Assembly (NCBI GenBank): GCA_007258455.2 | Contig: VDFB02270651.1 | Span: 494,396,320 to 494,460,319, forward strand | Direction: 5' to 3' | Length of the DNA stretch: 64,000 nucleotides | Source: Sequoia sempervirens | Taxonomy: Eukaryota > Streptophyta > Pinopsida > Cupressales > Cupressaceae | In this document: positions 59,340 through 64,000 of the stretch, in pieces | Position numbering within the stretch: position 1 is the stretch's first letter | How the letters are laid out: the number at the start of each line of letters is the position of its first letter | The notes under the pieces: generated by a model | What the model was told of the DNA's origin: nothing | Databases searched by the model: none | The model's input: the letters and a program-made list of their open reading frames with translations, nothing else | Translations under genes and position numbers: made by a program

Positions 59340-60455
59340 CTACACTCACAAAAGATTGTCATAAGTATCCCATTATCATGCATAGTCCAACCAAAGGTTA
59401 CAATAAAATCAAATAAAGCATTTAAGAACTATCACAAATCATCGATCTTCAAAAATTCAAAAAAATCAAACAATCTGAGAAAATGAGGTAAACTGGGAAA
59501 ATCCAATCGGGGCGAAATTTTGGAGAAATATGACCCAGACGGATTCATGTTGCCAAAACATCATTAGTCAAATAAATCGTTAGTACGGACAAAAGATCAT
59601 AAGATAATCATGAAATTCATTCATTGGCAACAAGAAATTAGCATTTAACCATTATTCCACGAATCCTATCCTTGAAAAATTGAAAGAAATAAAACCAGAT
59701 AGGAAAACCAGAAAAATCCAAACAGGAAGGATTTCCGCGGATAGTTCAAATATTCCGGAATTCGCTATACCCCACGGAATTGGCTGAAACCGGGAAAATC
59801 TGGGTGCGCAGGAATTCTGCGGACACCTCAGAAACCCGACGAATGACAACAAGCGAACCAGCGTCCGAATGATCATGCAAACTTCCTCACTTGGGTTCAA
59901 ATGATTTCAATATTGATGCCAACCAATCAAGATTCATAATGTAAATGAATTCAAGTTCTCAAGGCTCTCAAATGACCACTTTCCATGAAAAAACAATGAT
60001 GCCCTAATTTGATGACCAGACTTCCGCCATGGAAAACAGTGTAAGCTCGGGATCTAAGATACCAACTACAAAGGTCAATCGAAGGCACTCCGAATCCTCA
60101 CAAGGCAGGGGCCAGTTAAACCTCGGCGCAAGATATAAAATTATGACGGTTTAACCATTGTTAGTCGTTTCGATCAAAACACCCAAAACCCTAATCTCGC
60201 CAAATATGATGAACGACACATCTAGAACAAAAATCCTACCCCAAACATCCATCAACACTAACCCATCTAATATCTAATGAGTAAACACAAATACGCATGG
60301 CACGGCTGATGAGGTTTTCATGAAGAGATGGGTCCAACCCTAATTCGATAAGAGGAAAATCATGACTAAACATGGGCTGACCCAAAATGACCACCAATCA
60401 ACATAGAACAGTTCAATCATCATGCAAACAGATAAAAGGGCCAATGATAACCTAC
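59340..60455 (-). other. Intron of the LTR gene in D (candidate)
   Basis: The donor CATG/GTAGGTTATC at 60455 and acceptor GAGTGTAG ending at 59340 join an ATG directly to the frame of 59339. The 59339 and 59012 frames agree, so the spliced start is consistent. No other coding signal. Confidence 0.5.
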
Positions 60456-61177
60456 CATGGATCAGTGTGGACGAAACTTGAACTTGAAGAAGCGACTGCA
60501 AGACGAGTATGCCCTAGCAACGAAAACCTTAATCTGCACTCCACCAATTCACACACAAGCAGCTCGAAATCGATGATCAAAGCTTGAGCAAGGAATGCAC
60601 TTCAGATGTTTCAGCAGCAAACAAATGAATAATGAAGTCGAAATGATGCCTAAAAGGTTTTAAATCCATCCACATATGCGTCTGAGTAATGGTACCCTAG
60701 GCATTAATGAATGACAAGACATATCTGAAAAAAATCCAGAAACCCGAGCCTAGGACAGAATTTTAGAAAATCCCCAGATACGCGGAAAATCCGGATGAAC
60801 ACAAACTCCACGGAAATAGCAGAAACCAGGATTTTAATGAAGTTCGAGACTTTATCACAGTCCGGGAAAATCCGCCATAACTGAAAAATCTCGGATTTGA
60901 GCAGAAACCCGGATTTGGAAAATTCAGCAATGAATAGACTATGAACCAGAGCCCAGGAAAATCCGCCAGAGCTGGAAAATACCGAATTCAGGTCAAAACC
61001 CGGATTTTCACTTAAACCCCATTTACACCAATTTAAGCCTCAAGGTAAGACCAGAGCCAACAAGACCAACATCTCAAGACCTTAAAAAAACAAATTCCAT
61101 AAAACCAAAAGGTCAAAAGACACCATGACAAAAGGGTCCCTACTGCAAGTGGGGCGTGTGTGCAAAATTGCACAACA

Positions 61178-62129
61178 AATGGTGACTCTACTGGGAAATG
61201 CTCCCAAGCATTTCAGTGACAAACTGGAATCAAGAACCTAGAACTCATGGTTTTGACTCACCTATCCTGCCACTACCCATGGTAAAACAAGGATGCCCCT
61301 AGTCATCTAAACTTTCCTACACTAGTGTCAAAGTGTGTGCATATGCATTCATTACCTTCCTTTGGTTGCAGTAGGAACCAAAGTTGGTATGAACAAGCTA
61401 CATAAAGATTCATACTCTAAAATTATCCTAGATAGAGCCTCCCTACTAGTCAGGCATCCATAGCCTCAACGAGGTTATCGCTGTGATTCCCCTGAACATA
61501 GCTCTACTGCCAGCCAGGTGTCTATAGCCCCGGTAGAGATATCCAGATCCCCCTGATGAGTTGAATTCAAACCTTTCAATTTTCAATATGTATTTCCCTC
61601 TTTTTTTTATACTGCTTATCTTTTCACTATTTTCGCTTCAACCTGTGAACAATAAAGTCCACACTCAGGGATGAGAACCACAGTGGCACTAGAGAAGGAA
61701 AAAGATTTTTCACTTGTTCAAACATCATAAAGACCTTATGCAACTTCAAGTATCTTTAATTTAAAATATAAGACCCTAATGTATTCTTGTTCATTCTGAC
61801 TAGAAAATCCCTTGCCTCAACACAAGGATGAGTGACAGTGGGTAGGAAATTCATACCATAATACCCTAGAAGGATGATTAGAGTTTGTAAAAGAAATACC
61901 AAGGACATTAGACCAACTTTGTCACCACTCTCATACAAATGCAACCAGGGATCCCCAAAAAGAGAAGGAACCAAGAGCAAGAGCGACGCAAACCAAAACA
62001 AACAAACCAAAGCAAACCTAATCTAACCAAAACAAAACAAGCAAACAAAAAAGAAACCTACTCTAACCAAACAAAACAACAGAAAGCAACCTAAACTAAC
62101 TATATACAAAGCAGGGAGCTAAAAATAGC
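61178..62129 (-). other. 3' non-coding region of element D
   Basis: Between integrase stop and LTR. It includes a low-complexity GTTTG/GTTTTG-rich tract (62100-61980, minus) and an 84-codon open frame (62010-61756, hydrophobic start MVCLFWFASLLLLVPSLFG) of doubtful meaning. Two similar segments, ACCGGGGCTATAGACACCTGG-like and GAGGCTATGGATGCC, follow at about 61530 and 61455. Confidence 0.5.
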
Positions 62130-63195
62130 TCAGGACTGGAAATAAAGCTTCAAATACTGCCCATTGAGAGGCAGTGAAATATCTTCTCCCGTGAGAGTCT
62201 TCAGACGGAAGGCATTATCTCCAAGTATTTCAACAATCTGATATGGACCAAGCCACAGTTTGTTAAATTTCCCATGGTCCCCTTTTTGATCATGAGGTTT
62301 ATCCCAGTACAAGACTAGGTTAGAAATCCTAAAGGCTTTGACTTTAGCCCTCCTGTCAAACCATCTCGTAACTACCCCCTGATGTTTGGCAAAATTCTCA
62401 AGGGCAGTGTCTCGTTTCTCCTCAAGGTGTAGTAGTTCTATCAACCTAGCCTCCCTTCTATCCCAATCATCATAAAACTCATTTATAAACTTCAAGGTTG
62501 GGATCTTGAGTTGAATAGGGAATACTGGCTCCAGACCATATACTAAGTGAAAAGGAGATGTTCCAACGGATGACTTAAGTCATGTACGATCTGCCCAAAG
62601 GGCAAACCGAAGCTGGGTATGCCAGTCTTTTGGGTTCCTTTCTAATAGCTTGCAGATGACAGTCAATATGTTTTTATTAGAGGACTCTACTAAACCGTTA
62701 CCCTAGGGGTAATAGTTGGACGCAAACTTCACAATAATGCCATGATCAAAAGCCCAATTTAAAAATGTTAAAGATGCGAAAGCAGGACCATTATCACAGT
62801 CAACAGAAATAGGGCATCCAAATCGATTAATAATAGCAGATTCTAGAAAATCAATCACCACCTCAGATGTACAATGCCTACAAGCAAAAGTCTCAGTCCA
62901 TCTTGTGAAATAATCAGTAATAGTGAGAATGTACCTGTGTCCCGCAGAAGATGGTGGATTGATGGGGCCTATGAAATCCATACCCCATTGAGCAAAATGT
63001 CTTACCTCAGTGACGGGTTGGAGTGGAAGTGCTGCATACCTCTCTCTTGTTGCTGCAGACTGGCACGTGTGACAGGTCCTGACATGATGGTGGACGTCTT
63101 TGAACAATGTGGGCTAGTAATATCCTGCCCTCCAAATCTGATTTGCTGTGGCAATCGCAGAACCATGGCCAGTGCCATAATTTTCATGAAATTTG
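62130..63195 (-). pseudogene. Integrase of element D (few stops)
   Basis: H2C2 zinc site HENYGTGHG...HVRTCHTCQ (63195-63050). Core: MDFIGPINPPSSAGHRYILT (first Asp), DCDNGPAFASLTF (second Asp) and GNGLVESSNK (Glu). C-terminal part: VTRWFDRRAKVKAFRISNLV and FNKLWLGPYQIVEILGDNAF, ending LKLYFQS at 62130, with no chromodomain. Stops: TAG after RAGYY (Trp in C), TAG in YYP*GNG (Gln in C) and a TGA near 62580. Otherwise the domain is complete and guides the reading of the more decayed copy in C. Confidence 0.93.
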
Positions 63196-63199
63196 TTTA

Positions 63200-64000
63200 T
63201 CACCCTTTTAGCTTCCTGTTTCCCGAGGCATCTCAAATAAATGCCCTCATAATTTTTCTTGTATAGAATAGCTCCTTTTAGCATGAAACTGTCACTTTTC
63301 AATCGTAAGGCTCTCCTTTGAATAGCATTGAGATGACTTGGAGATCGTTGGTTCAGTAAATAATAAACTATGTCATCATACCAACCATCTGGAGAAACCT
63401 CCTCAACATTATAATTCTGGACAGTCAGTTCAGGACCAATTTTAGCCATAGTCTGAGTGAGTCCTTGTCCTCTTACTAACTTCATGGGATGTATCTCAAT
63501 ATCGTACTCCTGCAACATTATCACCCACTTAGCTCTACATTCTACTAGCTCATTTTGCATCAGAAGTAACTTGACTGCAGGATATGGAACAATGGCATAA
63601 ACCTTATTCCTGAGAATATAATGTCTGAATTTTTTTACTGCCTTGACCAAGGCATATACCTACTTTTCCACACTTGGATATTTCAACTCAGCATCTTTTA
63701 ATGGGGCACTCATAAAGGCAATGGGATGCTCATTTCTCTCATCAGACTTCTGAGTTAGCATTCTAGCACACGAATGATCTGAAGCAAATGAATAGATGTG
63801 AAAAGGCTTGCTGTAGTTAGGGCTTACCAATACTGGAGCATCAACAATGGCTCTTTTGATTTCTGTAAATGATTCCTTTGCTTCCGAAGTCCATTCGATC
63901 TTAGCATCCTGTTTCAACATTGCATTCAGTGGCTTAACAATTTTAGCAAATCCAATAATGAATTTTCTGACAAAGTTGATCTTGCCAAAGAAAGATTTCA
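63200..64000 (-). pseudogene. RT C-terminus and RNase H of element D
   Basis: The RT tail FVRKFIIGFAKIVKPLNAML at the window edge leads to IEWTSEAKESFTEIKRAIVD, HIYSFASDHSCARMLTQKS, HPIAFMSAPLKDAELKYPSV (63920-63660) and, after a TAG, KAVKKFRHYILRNKVYAIVP and LTQTMAKIG (63650-63400), the RNase H C-terminal half. The usual TDAS motif of this RNase H type is replaced by SFASDHS. No second RNase H is present between it and integrase, consistent with the upstream placement seen in C. Confidence 0.88.

Larger units (their letters stand above)
57650..61177 (-). repeat. 3' LTR of element D, truncated
   Basis: It starts (minus) TGTTGTGCAATTTTGCACAC then ACGCCCC at 61177, as in A and C. It contains a TATA-like TTTAAAACC (about 60660), donor, intron and the N-terminal half of the LTR gene. 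The intron and leader are rich in GGAAAATCCG-type words (60770-61000, 59690-59830), which also occur in LTR A at 10320-10430. Confidence 0.8.
57650..64000 (-). mobile_element. Element D: giant Ty3/gypsy relative, 3' part
   Basis: On the minus strand: end of RT, RNase H and integrase (64000 to 62130), 3' non-coding region (62129 to 61178), then the 3' LTR (61177 to about 57650). The LTR is truncated in the middle of its embedded gene, where it meets the equally truncated 3' LTR of C. Integrase and RNase H are closely related to those of C. Confidence 0.85.

Noticed and set aside
61178..61200. Plus-strand TGGTGACTCTACTGGGA next to CACAACA looks like an LTR end plus primer-binding site
   Set aside because: It would imply a plus-strand element, but pol and the LTR gene on both sides are minus. 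The same LTR end in A and C is the outer end, not next to a PBS.
61756..62010. Hydrophobic 84-codon ORF in the 3' region of D as an envelope-like gene
   Set aside because: Short, no counterpart in C, lies in a low-complexity GTTTG-rich tract. No support for an env gene.
1..64000. CRISPR arrays, bacterial operons, rRNA or tRNA genes
   Set aside because: None of their hallmarks were seen; the content is plant nuclear repeats.

Overview
This window reads as repeat-rich nuclear DNA of a seed plant. A gymnosperm such as a conifer is my best guess; this is inference, not proof. Nearly everything recognisable is a transposable element: Ty3/gypsy, Ty1/copia, Helitron, small foldback or TIR elements, and one large insertion carrying gene debris. 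I see no intact host gene. Most reading frames carry stops, largely TAG where relatives have Gln or Trp codons, and frameshifts. A 100-base run of N (36636-36735) is an assembly gap.

Layout. 1-10640 is the 5' part of a giant minus-strand gypsy element (A): a complete 7.2 kb LTR (3441-10640), a tRNA primer site, gag, protease and a post-protease module. A is inserted in the reverse transcriptase frame of an older Athila-like minus-strand gypsy (B, 10641-13640). 13641-18984 is AT-rich, without genes, and holds two related foldback palindromes. 18990-23944 is a full-length copia element with matching LTRs and a TTGGA target duplication. About 24500-34830 is a decayed minus-strand Helitron: RepHel with HUH and two-tyrosine motifs and a broken helicase P-loop, plus an RPA1-like gene that still shows an intron. 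A TIR element (31247-32036) and duplicated segments lie inside it. 34930-36635 holds a GC-rich LTR-like stretch and an unrecognised ORF.

37979-57650 is a plus-strand relative of A (C): a partial 5' LTR, PBS, gag, protease, an extra RNase H, RT, RNase H and integrase, then a 3' LTR starting at 46533. That 3' LTR is interrupted by a 6120 bp insertion (48881-55000) carrying degenerate PPR-gene fragments and a roughly 71 bp tandem repeat. About 57650-64000 is a third relative (D, minus strand), from the RT end through integrase to its truncated 3' LTR, which meets the truncated LTR of C tail to tail.

The main observation is that A, C and D share an unusual design. Each LTR carries, in its U3 region and in sense orientation, a long reading frame of its own (about 1,190 codons in A). 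It has a TATA-like box and a splice-donor/intron/acceptor layout, and it ends about 200 bp before the presumed LTR promoter. The protein is alignable between A, C and D and I do not recognise it with confidence. Element C also carries an RNase H domain between protease and RT, upstream of the usual RT-RNase H-integrase order. All functional statements are by-eye homology; no searches were run.
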